From: Methylopila sp. M107
GTDB lineage: Bacteria; Pseudomonadota; Alphaproteobacteria; Rhizobiales; Methylopilaceae
Reading direction: 5' to 3'
DNA length: 64,000 nucleotides
Assembly (NCBI RefSeq): GCF_000384475.1
Contig: NZ_ARWB01000001.1
Span: 2,770,176 to 2,834,175 of the forward strand
Part shown: positions 1 through 8,729 of the stretch, piece by piece
How positions within the stretch are numbered: position 1 is the first letter of the stretch
Layout: every line of letters begins with the position of its first letter
Translations under genes and position numbers: made by a program
The notes under the pieces: model-generated
What the model was told of the DNA's origin: nothing
Database searches by the model: none
What the model saw: the letters and a program-made list of their open reading frames with translations, nothing else

Positions 1-86
1 AACTGCTCGACTGGGCGACCGGCGGCCCTCTGCCGGAGCCGCTCGCAGGGCTCGGGTTCGAGCGCCCGCGACAGGCGGCCGAATAA
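1..86 (+). CDS. C-terminal end of an unidentified gene (partial)
   Basis: An open frame enters from the left edge and stops at a TAA at 84-86. Only about 27 residues are visible (beginning LLDWATGG and ending RQAAE). The codons are GC-rich, as in the neighbouring genes. The fragment is too short for a family assignment, and it could be a chance open frame. Confidence 0.4.
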   Translation, partial: LLDWATGGPLPEPLAGLGFERPRQAAE

Positions 87-224
87 CCGGCCCCGCGCAT
101 TACGACGATTTCATTCGCGCGACATCTTTCCGACACCGCGGCGGCGTCCGATTTCGATCGCAGCGCCGCCACGGCGGAGGTTCGCGCCAACGGTCGGCGC
201 CAAGGGTTTCGGAAGGCCAACGTC

Positions 225-1007
225 ATGAACGATGCGGAACGCGACCTCATCTCAGGGCTCTTCAGCCGCATACGCGCGGTCGAGACCGCCCGGCGCGACC
301 CGGAGGCGGAGGCCTATATCGCCGACCAGGTGTCGGCGCAGCCGCATGCGCCCTACGCCATGGCCCAGACCCTCGTGGTCCAGGACCAGTCGCTTAAAGC
401 GGCGCAGGCGCGCATCGAGGAGCTGGAGCGCGAGCTCGCCGCCGCGCGTGAAGATGCGGAGCGGCCGGGCTCGTTCTCGGACGGGCTCGGGCAGCGCCCG
501 TCCGTCGCGGCGCCTTCGCCGTCGCCCTGGGGCCCGCGCGCGCAGGAGACCATGGCGCGCGCAGAGGCGACGCGGCCCGGCGGCGCGTGGGGGCGGCCGG
601 ACGAACCGCTGTCGCCGCCCTTCGGCGCCCCGCGGCCCGGCTATGGCCAGCAGGACGGCTATGGCGGCCAACCCGGATATGGCGCCCCGCAGCCGCGCTA
701 CGAGGAGCCCTCGCGCGGCGGCGGGTTCCTGTCCGGCGCGCTGCAAACGGCCGCCGGCGTCGCGGCGGGCGCGCTGATCTTCCAGGGCGCGAAATCGATC
801 TTCGGCGGCGGCGAGGAGAAGGCGCAAGGCGCAGGCGGCGAGGCCGCGCGGGCCGAAGGCGGCGGACAGGCCGCAGAAGCCGGCGACGCGGGCGGCGGGA
901 GCACCAACGAGATCGGCGACTGGTTCGGCGGACTGTTCGGCGGCGCGACCGGCGACAGCGCGGCTGACGACCGCGCGGACGGAGACGGCGACGGCGACTG
1001 GACGTGA
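225..1007 (+). CDS. DUF2076 domain-containing protein
   Basis: A 260-residue protein whose N-terminus (MNDAERDLISGLFSRIR) and following helix match the DUF2076 family, whose members are often annotated as putative periplasmic ligand-binding sensors. Residues 1-75 are helical and end in a coiled-coil-like Glu/Arg stretch. Residues 80-165 are Pro/Gly/Tyr-rich and probably disordered, and a Gly/Ala-rich hydrophobic stretch at about 167-195 could sit in a membrane. The C-terminus is Gly/Asp-rich and acidic. The biochemical role of the family is unknown. A perfect 8-bp hairpin lies just after the stop. Confidence 0.85.
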   Translation: MNDAERDLISGLFSRIRAVETARRDPEAEAYIADQVSAQPHAPYAMAQTLVVQDQSLKAAQARIEELERELAAAREDAERPGSFSDGLGQRPSVAAPSPSPWGPRAQETMARAEATRPGGAWGRPDEPLSPPFGAPRPGYGQQDGYGGQPGYGAPQPRYEEPSRGGGFLSGALQTAAGVAAGALIFQGAKSIFGGGEEKAQGAGGEAARAEGGGQAAEAGDAGGGSTNEIGDWFGGLFGGATGDSAADDRADGDGDGDWT

Positions 1008-1012
1008 TATCG

Positions 1013-1039
1013 ATCGCGCGAAACCGAATGGCGCGCGAT
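1013..1039 (+). terminator. hairpin after the DUF2076 gene, possible terminator
   Basis: A perfect 8-bp inverted repeat (ATCGCGCG at 1013-1020, CGCGCGAT at 1032-1039) with an 11-base loop starts 6 bases after the stop codon at 1007. No T-run follows, so intrinsic termination is uncertain. It may instead stabilise the 3' end of the transcript. Confidence 0.35.
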
Positions 1040-1106
1040 ACGTTGACCGAGATCAGGGGCGCAGTCGCGCCGTCATGGCGCGCATGTCTGAGGTTGGAGT
1101 TCCGCA

Positions 1107-1295
1107 ATGAACTCTGAACGCGAACGCAAGCTTTCGCTTTCCGACCCGGGCCGCGAGGCGGCCGGCGACGAGCTGGAGCGTATTCTCGAAGAGCAGGAAT
1201 TGGCCGAGGCGGGCGAACCCACGGAGGACGCCGGCTTCGGCTCCTTCCTCGAGCGCTTTCCGATCGCGGCGCGCCGTAGCGACGCGCCCGGCTGA
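1107..1295 (+). CDS. small acidic hypothetical protein
   Basis: A 62-residue protein, Glu-rich and probably helical at about residues 18-38, of unknown function. It follows the DUF2076 gene by about 100 bases on the same strand. The start is an ATG preceded by a weak purine-rich GGAG (GGTTGGAGTT). A frame on the opposite strand (1073-1414) is low-complexity and rejected. No domain is recognised. The call rests on codon usage and position only. Confidence 0.5.
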   Translation: MNSERERKLSLSDPGREAAGDELERILEEQELAEAGEPTEDAGFGSFLERFPIAARRSDAPG

Positions 1296-1456
1296 GGCGC
1301 GCCGGAGGATTGCCGGACGTCAGAGCATGCTTCGACTCGGGTTGAGCGCAGGCAGAGCATGCCTCGCGCCGCCCAGTTCAGTGTGGAGCTGCCCGATGAT
1401 GATGATGGGGACACGCCATCAGGCGCAGCTGGACCAGCCGTCCGGAGGCCCGATTC

Positions 1457-2914
1457 TCAGTTGACGATCATCATCAAAGGCGACGGTGGCGGGTCGCATG
1501 CGCGGGGCGCTGCCACCGTGCACTCTCGCTGCCGATCCTGGTTCGCGCCTTGCGCGAACCACATCAGGCGAGCCGTGACGGGGTTGTTGGCGCCTTTCGA
1601 AGACACGACGGTCGTGCGGATCTGGGCATTGTCCAAGCCCTCGTACAGCTTCCTGTCGATCTTGTAGTCGTTGTCCGACAAGGCTCCATCGCTGGCGGCG
1701 GCGTCCGCCTTCGGCGCGCCGCCGCCGTTCGGCGACTGGTCGCCGGCCGGCGTCTTGCCGACCACGAATTCTCGCGCCTTTTCAGATTTAAACCTGACCC
1801 GGCCGACGATGTCGTCGTTCCGGTCCACGACGGAGATAATCGGCAGACCCGGCATCGTTCCGCCGCCGCCGACCTCGAAGCGAGACCTCGACCGGGCGAC
1901 TTCCTTTTCGGACCACCCTTGGGCCGTGCGTTCGGCGACGAACGCGGCGTTCGTGTCTTCCGCGCCGTACTTTGAGTAGATCACGATCGGCTTTCCGTCG
2001 GAGCCAAGCCGAAGCACTATGCCATTGACGAGCCCACGGTTTTCGCCGACGTCTGAGATCGTTTCCATTGACGATCGAGTCATCGGCGACTTGACGTCGG
2101 CCGAGCCGTTGACAGACCAGTTGATGAAATCTTTCGTCGAGGCGTAAGTCAGCGCATAGTTGCTGCCGACGTCAGGCGTTTTTCGCCAGACGACCGCGAC
2201 ATGAAACGCGCCGTCCGGCCCGACCACGAAAGCGCTTGGGTAGGCGCTGGTTTTTTCCTTGCCATCGAGCTTTGAAAAAATCGGACCTATCCGCGCCCAG
2301 CCGCCGTTCTTCCATTCGTTCACCAGCCAGGCGCCGTTTCCGGACCCGCCGTCGCGATACATGAAGAAGTAACGGCCGTCGGGCGAAGAGATGAACTTTG
2401 GATATGTCACCCTTTTTTCTTCGCTGCCGATCATGTCCGCGCTTTTGACCGAAGCCAGGGTGCTGTCCGTACTTCGCGCATAGAACAGCGGCTTGGCGTG
2501 GACATTACCGGAGACGTGGATGATCCCGTCCGGGCTTTCGGAGACGGAGAGGAAATTGTGCGAATCCCAGCCGGAAAACCGGGAGTCCAGCCGCTTCCTG
2601 CAGAATGATCCCGTTTTCGGGTCGAATTCCGCCACCGTGACCCAACGGTCCGCGTCATAATAGGCGAGCAGAATCGCGCCGTTCGCGCGCACCGTCGAAC
2701 CGATCGAGGTCCTGACCCCTGACCACGTTTGGTCCAGGTCATAGACGTTTTTGCCGTTCGCCTCGGTCGGAGCCTCGCGTTTGCATGACGCTTCGGCCGA
2801 CGACGCGGCGCCGCTGTTCGTCTGGTCGAGGGATCTGGACGGCGTCGACAGCGACAGGGCGGCGAGGGCCGCGCCGCCGACGATCAAAAAGCGCAGCCTG
2901 GTTCCTTGCGTCAT
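1457..2914 (-). CDS. secreted BNR_4-type beta-propeller protein
   Basis: A 485-residue protein. The start at 2914 is chosen over an upstream in-frame ATG at 3046 because it has a good GGAGGG ribosome site about 9 bases upstream and opens directly into a signal peptide (MTQGTRLRFLIVGGAALAAL, cleavage near SRSLD). The mature protein carries the BNR_4 signature (DSHNFLSVSESPDG, then HVSGNVH and PLFYARS), repeated sheet-forming segments with PDG turns, and an SSPDGRYFFMYRDGG strand. Proteins with this domain are often polysaccharide-active or polysaccharide-binding; no catalytic residues can be assigned here. It lies alone, next to tRNA-Met and 1.1 kb from the glycan island, so a role at the cell surface is plausible. 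Confidence 0.75.
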   Translation of the reverse strand: MTQGTRLRFLIVGGAALAALSLSTPSRSLDQTNSGAASSAEASCKREAPTEANGKNVYDLDQTWSGVRTSIGSTVRANGAILLAYYDADRWVTVAEFDPKTGSFCRKRLDSRFSGWDSHNFLSVSESPDGIIHVSGNVHAKPLFYARSTDSTLASVKSADMIGSEEKRVTYPKFISSPDGRYFFMYRDGGSGNGAWLVNEWKNGGWARIGPIFSKLDGKEKTSAYPSAFVVGPDGAFHVAVVWRKTPDVGSNYALTYASTKDFINWSVNGSADVKSPMTRSSMETISDVGENRGLVNGIVLRLGSDGKPIVIYSKYGAEDTNAAFVAERTAQGWSEKEVARSRSRFEVGGGGTMPGLPIISVVDRNDDIVGRVRFKSEKAREFVVGKTPAGDQSPNGGGAPKADAAASDGALSDNDYKIDRKLYEGLDNAQIRTTVVSSKGANNPVTARLMWFAQGANQDRQRECTVAAPRACDPPPSPLMMIVN

Positions 2915-3330
2915 CGTCTTCGTCCCTCCGAACTCATTCGCAATATACCCCCCGCCCCGAGCGGCCAATGCGGGGGGCGGACCGGAGCGAACTCGAAGGC
3001 GCCGCGTTTTCCGCGGCGGAGCTGGACGGATCTTCAACATCGCCACCCATCAAGGCGCCCAACGCGGCCCAGCCGCGCCGCCCGAACGGCGCCTCCCTGA
3101 CGTGCTCGCTGCGTTGAAAAAGACTGGACAACGACGACCAGAGTGTGGCGGTCGGCCAAGGCGCGGTCCGCCGGTTCAGTCCGCGCTCGCGTCCGATCGA
3201 AGGAGACGCCCAGCTCCGCGGACGGCGTCTCGCCATGGTCACGGGTCCGCTGACGGCGCCTCGTGGCGCGTCACGACCTCCGGCACTTCCGCGGAAGGTA
3301 AGTCATTGATATGCATCGATTTTTGAGTCG
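2915..3330. other. intergenic region between BNR_4 gene and tRNA-Met
   Basis: About 415 bases. It holds the 5' region of the BNR_4 gene, with its ribosome site at 2924-2929. Several open frames cross it, but they are Arg/Pro-rich, mutually overlapping and match nothing I recognise. I see no repeat or terminator. Confidence 0.5.
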
Positions 3331-3407
3331 TGGTAGCGGAGGAGGGACTCGAACCCCCGACACGCGGATTATGATTCCGCTGCTCTAACCAGCTGAGCTA
3401 CTCCGCC
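3331..3407 (-). tRNA. tRNA-Met (anticodon CAT), elongator type
   Basis: A 77-nt cloverleaf read on the minus strand. The acceptor stem is GGCGGAG paired with CTCCGCT (first pair G-U). The D arm is GCTC/GAGC, the anticodon stem GCGGA/TCCGC has loop ATCATAA with anticodon CAT at 3371-3373, and the T arm contains GGTTCGAGT. The CCA end is encoded at 3331-3333. The G1-U72 pair and the single G-C pair at the base of the anticodon stem argue for elongator rather than initiator tRNA. The Ile2 (lysidine) type is not excluded but is less likely from the overall sequence. Confidence 0.95.
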
Positions 3408-4028
3408 TCGCGCGGTCCCCGGAAATAACAGGGGCGACGGCGCGCGGATATAAGGAGGCGCCGGCTGGAGTGTCAAGCAACGCGCGCAGCGACGCCATGG
3501 GCTCGTTCGAGGTCGGCGGCCGGCGTTCTGAACGAGTTTTCGACCCGGTCTGAATTTCAGTCCGTGCGCGTGCGTCGCGCCTCAAGGCTGTGTCGACGCC
3601 CTGAATTTCGGACGAGGTTCATCGCATTCGTGATCGATGATCGCCTCGTTTTCGCGCTCCCAGCCGGATCTGGGCCAGCAAGGTCGTCGTGGAAGGCGAC
3701 ATCGAGCGCCCCCTGTTCAGGCGGCGCCGGGAGTGTCGTTAGTTCCCGACCGCGTACGGGCCGAAGCGGGGTCAACGGGAAAGGCGTCGACATTCGTCTG
3801 GACGCGTTTGACGCAAATCTCGACCATGTCGGCAGAGACGCGAGCCGGAACGCCGCCCGAACGGGTGGCGGCGGTCGAAGCAGATCCGTTCGATCCCGTG
3901 TCGGCCGGGCGACGTTGGAAGGACCGGTCGTGGTGGCCGCCGGCTGCCTCGGCGCCGCGCTGCAACCTTGACAGGAGGCGTTGGCTGCACGCCTATTGAC
4001 GGTCTAAATTGTGACCGGGGGTCGATAG
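3408..4028. other. gene-free region upstream of the glycan island
   Basis: About 620 bases of GC-rich sequence with overlapping Arg/Ser/Gly-rich open frames on both strands and no recognisable protein. It marks the sharp change from the high-GC left flank to the AT-richer methyltransferase gene at 4029. A possible promoter for that gene lies at its right end. Confidence 0.5.
3968..3996 (+). promoter_or_regulatory. possible sigma70-type promoter for the island methyltransferase
   Basis: TTGACA at 3968-3973 matches the -35 consensus perfectly. A weak -10 (GCCTAT, 3991-3996) follows after a 17-base spacer. Transcription would begin about 25 bases before the ATG at 4029. The poor -10 makes this a tentative call. 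Confidence 0.25.
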
Positions 4029-4784
4029 ATGGTGTCGTCGCAAACTCTACCAGTCGTTCCGCGCGAACTGATTTTCATGGATAAAGATTTTGAGACCGGC
4101 GTAAATGCCGGCGCGGGAATGGTTCGGAGACTTAAGAGTTTAGGAGCCGACGTATCTACTGGAAATTTTCTTGATTTCGGGTGTGGGTGGGGGCGTTTAG
4201 CATACGGTTTGTTGAAGAATGATTTCAAAGGTCAATATGTCGGAATTGATATTGTTGTCCGTCGGCTGGCGTGGCTGAAGAACAATTTGACGCCGTCATT
4301 CCCCAATTTTCGCTTCATCCAATCAGTCTCCAAAAACGAGAGATATCGCGCCCACGGCGAAGACAAGAAACTGGTCGTGAAGAAGGTCGTCGGCGACACG
4401 AAGTTCGACACGGTTTTCATGGGCAGCATCTTCACCCACATGTGGACAGACGACATCGAGCATTATCTCAAAAGCATCTCTGATGTTTTGAGCGATAATG
4501 GCACCTTCATATTTACATGGTTTTCAGTCGATCAATTCTCAAGAGATTATCTTTCAGGTAAAGACAGCAAATATTCGATGAAATTCAAGCATTCCGAGGG
4601 GTGTTATTATTCTTCGGAAGAGCAGCCGCTTCTTGCGGTCGGCTATGACAGGGATTTCATGGATAAAATGATCGCTGATGCCGGCCTTGTCCCTGTTTCC
4701 ATACACTATGGCGTGTGGTCAGGCCGGCCGGGCAATGGCTTCCAGGATTGGTACGTCGTGAGGCGGCGCAACACGGGGAAATGA
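4029..4784 (+). CDS. class I SAM-dependent methyltransferase
   Basis: A 251-residue cytosolic enzyme with a Rossmann-type methyltransferase fold. Motif I is FLDFGCGWGRLAYG (about residues 46-59). The acidic strand-2 motif YVGIDIV follows, then FDTVFMGSIFTHMW (strand 4) and LSDNGTFIFTWFSVD (strand 5). The substrate is unknown. Heading a glycan gene group, it may methylate a sugar or a capping residue. The gene is clearly AT-richer than the left flank (for example the 4500-4600 stretch), which suggests horizontal acquisition. No strong ribosome site is visible; GGGGGT lies about 10 bases before the ATG. Confidence 0.8.
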   Translation: MVSSQTLPVVPRELIFMDKDFETGVNAGAGMVRRLKSLGADVSTGNFLDFGCGWGRLAYGLLKNDFKGQYVGIDIVVRRLAWLKNNLTPSFPNFRFIQSVSKNERYRAHGEDKKLVVKKVVGDTKFDTVFMGSIFTHMWTDDIEHYLKSISDVLSDNGTFIFTWFSVDQFSRDYLSGKDSKYSMKFKHSEGCYYSSEEQPLLAVGYDRDFMDKMIADAGLVPVSIHYGVWSGRPGNGFQDWYVVRRRNTGK

Positions 4785-4799
4785 GCGTCAGATTGACGC
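4785..4799 (+). terminator. small hairpin directly after the methyltransferase stop
   Basis: GCGTCA at 4785-4790 and TGACGC at 4794-4799 form a perfect 6-bp stem with a 3-base loop immediately after the stop codon. No T-run follows, so terminator function is doubtful. Confidence 0.25.
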
Positions 4800-5287
4800 G
4801 AGCATAAGCGCGGAAATGTCCCGCCGCCGTCAGGAGCTCATCCGCCTGGCGGCGGGGCGGTGGTGATCGTCAGGCGCGCGCTGACGCGGCGAAAGGTCTG
4901 CCCGCTTCAAAAAGCTTCCGTCCGCGCGCGCGATATGGCCGACGAAGAATGGCCACTCGGCCGCCACGTCACAATGCGCCGTCAACTCCCGGCGCTGTGT
5001 GTGGCGTCGTCCCGTCGCGTCGCGACGATTTCGGCGAAGGCCGCTGATCGGGCCGGCGTCGGCTGCGGCGAATGGCCCGTCGGCCAGACATCCTTCGCTC
5101 TCCTTCAACCCCGAACTCGTTGGAAACGCCCGCAGTCTCGGCGTGCGCCGCGAGGTCTAGCGGATGCGTTCGCCCTGTTTGCGCAGCCCTTCTTGGCCGT
5201 TCTTCTCGAGCAGCGTGCTTGCCGACGGCTCGACGTTCGGTCGCCCCGTAGGCTATGAGTATGCACGGATGCGGCAAGGACAAACGA
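4800..5287. other. gene-free GC-rich gap in the glycan island
   Basis: About 490 bases with only low-complexity Arg/Ala-rich frames on both strands. The composition is markedly more GC-rich than the genes on either side. The ribosome site of the next gene (AAGGA, 5276-5280) lies at the right end. I see no RNA gene or repeat. Confidence 0.45.
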
Positions 5288-7756
5288 ATGATCTCCACGA
5301 ACGACGTCTACAATGCCGACGCCGATGCTGCATTCTTTGAATGGCCGAGCGATCAGGACGCGATCTGCCGGAAGATCGCGGGCCGCAAGGCCCCCATGAA
5401 GGTCATGTTGAAAACAAAGAATGAAACCACCTTGCTCGAAAAGTGGGTGGAACACCATGCGCGCATTGTCGGCCACGAGAACCTTATCATTGCCGATAAC
5501 ATTTCCGATAACTCCGAAACTCTTGATCTTCTGCGCAGATTGCAGACGGAAACGACCGTGTTTCGATTTGCGGGCGAAAATGGCGTCCATGCTTCGATCC
5601 ATGATCGGCGTATCTTCCGTAAACTCTACAGCGCGTTGAGCGACTCGTGCGAGTTCTACATATTCCTGGACACGGATGAGCGCCTGGTCTGGATCGAAGA
5701 CGATCGTTGGACCGCTGATGAGAGCGTGGTTCAGAAGATCCAGGAGTCATTGCCATTCGGCATTCTGCCGACAGCGTGGCCGGCAAATTTTGCTCTCAGC
5801 GAAGATACGTTTTACTATGCCGCAACCAGAACGCATGACAAAAACATCATTTATTATGGAAAGCCGATAGTATCAACGAGCACAAAAAGCTATAATAAAG
5901 GAAATTTCATCCACAATTTAAGTTTCCCGACGGACATGAAGCCGAAGTTCGGTTCGGTCAATGCGTTCACGCTGCATCTGAAGCATCTCGACCCGGAGCA
6001 GCGTCTGAGGTCGAACAGAAATACGTTGATTTCGCATAAGCGGGTTCATCCGGATTCGAGTTTGGAAGACATCGCCGCGCAAAACGATGCGGAAGTGGCG
6101 AGCGGTCGCCGGCCCTTCGGGCACGCGCAGGAAATAGCCGACATTCTCGGCATGCTGAGCGGCGTGAAGAACAAGACGTGGGGGCCGTCCGATAAGTCCC
6201 ACTCCTTCACGCTGGAGCCGGATGGCGCGATACGTTACAGCAGCAAGCAGGTTCGGGACCGGTTCCGGGATTTCGTGCGTGACGGCGCTCGCCACTTCGG
6301 CGGTCTTGTCGCAGCGCATGAGGCGCAGGCTCTCGCCAGGCGGGCGCTGACGTCGCCTGACCTTCTGGAAGAGGCCGAAGCCAAACTGAGGCGCGGCATC
6401 CGGCAGTTCCCGCGGATTACGGATCAGTGGGGACATCCGACGTTCCGCAAGGAACTCATGCGCCTGCTGCTCACGGCAGGACGTATCGACGACGCGACGG
6501 CGTTGATCCCTGCGCCCGGCGGACCCGGCAAGGCCGGCTGGCATCATCACCTGTTCGGTCGCGCCTTCTACAATCTCGGCCGCCACGACGAGGCCCGCGC
6601 CCACTGGGAGGCCTTCATCGTCACACATCCAGGGCACACCGAAGCCCTGGCTGGCCTGAAAGCAATTGCGAACGATCCGGCCGCAGCGCCGCTTGACAGC
6701 GCCCGCAAGCCTGACGCCCCTAAGGCGGAAAGCGATGCGGTTCTGAGCATAGCTTCCTCCGACGTGAAGAAAGGCGTCTTCGTGCAGCCAGACAACGCGA
6801 CAGCAAATCACCAAACGGCCAGTCGTACATTGGCGTTGGCCAAGAAGACCGGCGATATCGAGGCTGGCCTGCGGCGGCTGATGGCTGAACAGCCTGATCT
6901 GCTCGATCAGCACGGTCATCCGACCTACCGCAAGGAGCTGATCCGCCTGCTGCTGGCCAAGGGCCGGATCGACGAGGCGCGCGCGGTGAGCCCGGGCCCC
7001 GACGATTTCGGTCATCCCGTGTGGCATCATATCCTTTTCGGCCGCGCGCTCGAAAAGGCCGGGGCGAAGGACGACGCCCGGCTCCATTGGGAGGCATGCC
7101 TCTCCTTGGATCCCGGCAATCGAGAAGCCCGGACCGCATTGAAGCCCGCCACGTCCTTCGTTCTCCCCGCCGAGTTCGATCCCGCGGCTCCCCTCTTGCC
7201 GCGGGTCAGCAAAGCCGAGCTGGCCTTGTTGGAGCTCGCTCTCGAGGGCGTGGAGAACTATCTGGAATTCGGCGCGGGCGGCTCGACGTCCGTGGCCGCG
7301 CAGATCGGCGTCAAGCGCATCGTTTCTGTCGAAAGCGACAAGGAATGGCTGGACATGCTGGCGAAGCGGCCGGAGGTCGCGGCGGTGGACTTCACTCCAA
7401 TCTACATCGACATCGGTCGGACCGGAAAGTGGGGCAAGCCGATAGAGCCGGACGCCGCCCCCAGATGGCCGGCGTATCATCAGGACGTCTGGAGCCGTCT
7501 CGCGTGGCATCCCGATCTCGTGTTCATCGATGGACGTTTTCGCGTCGCGTGCGCGTTGGCGACGCTGCTCAACTGCAGGCCCGGCACGCCGATCCTCATT
7601 CACGACTTCTGGAATCGGCCGCAGTATCACGAGGTTCTTAAATACCTCGACGTCCTCGATCGCGCCGACAGCTTGGGCTTGTTCCAGGCAAAGCCCGGAA
7701 TTTCGACCGAAGAGCTTCAGGCCGATCTGTCGAGATACGCTCAAGAGCCAAGCTGA
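5288..7756 (+). CDS. glycosyltransferase (GT-A) - tandem repeat - methyltransferase-like fusion
   Basis: An 822-residue protein. The start at 5288 is preferred to in-frame ATGs at 5255 and 5261 because AAGGA lies 7 bases upstream. Residues about 37-300 form a Glyco_tranf_2_4-like domain: MLKTKNE at the nucleotide-sugar site, and FLDTDE with a metal-binding D128-T-D130. Two similar segments of about 95 residues follow (about 366-460 and 521-618), each with a GHPT(F/Y)RKEL block and a TPR-like ARxHWEA helix. Residues about 638-818 are methyltransferase-like: YLEFGAGGS, then FIDGRFRVACAL, and IHDFW. The enzyme probably adds and modifies a sugar on a surface glycan. A paralogue lacking the middle repeats is encoded at 11242. 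Acceptor and donor are unknown. Confidence 0.75.
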   Translation: MISTNDVYNADADAAFFEWPSDQDAICRKIAGRKAPMKVMLKTKNETTLLEKWVEHHARIVGHENLIIADNISDNSETLDLLRRLQTETTVFRFAGENGVHASIHDRRIFRKLYSALSDSCEFYIFLDTDERLVWIEDDRWTADESVVQKIQESLPFGILPTAWPANFALSEDTFYYAATRTHDKNIIYYGKPIVSTSTKSYNKGNFIHNLSFPTDMKPKFGSVNAFTLHLKHLDPEQRLRSNRNTLISHKRVHPDSSLEDIAAQNDAEVASGRRPFGHAQEIADILGMLSGVKNKTWGPSDKSHSFTLEPDGAIRYSSKQVRDRFRDFVRDGARHFGGLVAAHEAQALARRALTSPDLLEEAEAKLRRGIRQFPRITDQWGHPTFRKELMRLLLTAGRIDDATALIPAPGGPGKAGWHHHLFGRAFYNLGRHDEARAHWEAFIVTHPGHTEALAGLKAIANDPAAAPLDSARKPDAPKAESDAVLSIASSDVKKGVFVQPDNATANHQTASRTLALAKKTGDIEAGLRRLMAEQPDLLDQHGHPTYRKELIRLLLAKGRIDEARAVSPGPDDFGHPVWHHILFGRALEKAGAKDDARLHWEACLSLDPGNREARTALKPATSFVLPAEFDPAAPLLPRVSKAELALLELALEGVENYLEFGAGGSTSVAAQIGVKRIVSVESDKEWLDMLAKRPEVAAVDFTPIYIDIGRTGKWGKPIEPDAAPRWPAYHQDVWSRLAWHPDLVFIDGRFRVACALATLLNCRPGTPILIHDFWNRPQYHEVLKYLDVLDRADSLGLFQAKPGISTEELQADLSRYAQEPS

Positions 7757-8729
7757 AACGCTCTGCGCCTGAGAATGCACAGTCCAACCGGCGACCACAG
7801 CAAGGCTGCGGTTCGTCGGTTGGCGGTCGCGGCCTCACTCCGGGCTGACGTCGGGGCCTGCGCGGCCGCGTCGTCGGTCCGCTTCGGCGGCTTAGTTGCG
7901 TCGAGCTAGGCTGGCGAAGACGGACGCTGGCTCGGCGCTTCATCGGCCAGAGCCTGCTCGCCGTCCCTTGCGCGCAGAGGCCCCTCGTCTGGCCGCCTTT
8001 TCTGCGCCACGCTCGATGCGTCGCCGCCGGACCGTGCTGCGGGGCATACAGATCGTCTTGGACCAGGCCGCTTGGGCGCAGCCGGAAGCTCACGGTCGTC
8101 GCCGGGGGAGGGGGCAGCTTCGTTGACGGATTGCAGGAAGCAGGCCCAACGCGCACCGTGCTGGCTCCGGCGCCGTTGTCATGCACGGGCGTCGCCGTCC
8201 GCATCGGCGCCGAACGTTCGATCTCCTGCAGCGTCCTCCTCGGTTGGCGGGTGCCCGCTCAGTTGAGGAAGCGACGTATCGGGAGGCGACACTTTTCGGA
8301 TGGAACGCCAACCAAATTGTGCGCGATGCGTCGAGGCGCGATTGATAGGCTCGCCTGGTGGGTGGTTGCACAGTACTGCGTGAGTGATGACCGGGGTCTG
8401 CGCCCCGCTACCGCCGCCATGTGCGGTCGACTGACGCAACCGGTGACGGCGCAACAGCGTCTCCTGTACGCGCTCGCAACATCGGCCGTCGAAAGGCTGC
8501 GTAACCCGCCAGGCTTCTCCCATCGCCCTCTTGCGCTCGCCATCGACGATGGCTCAAATCACGACAGAACTTTCATATCCATTGAACGAACAAGGGGTCA
8601 CGTTAACAATTACCATCACGAGGGCTGATCACAAATCCGAATAGCCTTGGCCTCGACGACAGAATACGTTGGTCGCCGCGTGTTTGAGTCGAATGCGGGT
8701 GGTTATCGTGCCTTTAATAAGGAAGTAAA
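7757..8729. other. long gap without recognisable genes
   Basis: About 970 bases. The left end carries a strong imperfect hairpin (7784-7823). Several open frames cross the middle (the longest at 7638-8204 minus and 8131-8628 plus), but they are Arg-rich, overlap each other and match no family I know. The last 100 bases are AT-richer and carry the ribosome site AAGGAAG (8719-8725) of the next gene. It may be decayed coding sequence or a regulatory leader. Confidence 0.45.
7784..7823 (+). terminator. strong imperfect hairpin after the GT-methyltransferase fusion gene
   Basis: The left arm at 7784-7801 and right arm at 7805-7823 pair over 18 positions with one A-C mismatch, one G-U pair and one bulged T, around a 3-base AAG loop. 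It lies 27 bases after the stop codon. No T-run follows on the plus strand. It is probably a terminator or 3'-end stabiliser, but without a U tract this is uncertain. Confidence 0.45.

Noticed and set aside
3331-3407. tRNA-Met as the attachment site of the glycan island
   Set aside because: The 3' end of the tRNA, where integration normally occurs, faces away from the island. I saw no second copy of the tRNA end and no integrase gene.
5918-7798. 626-residue open frame on the minus strand
   Set aside because: It is antisense to the GT-methyltransferase fusion, which has recognisable motifs and a ribosome site.
8131-8628. 165-residue open frame in a long gap
   Set aside because: It shows no family similarity, an Arg/Ala-rich composition, no ribosome site, and overlaps other equally poor frames.
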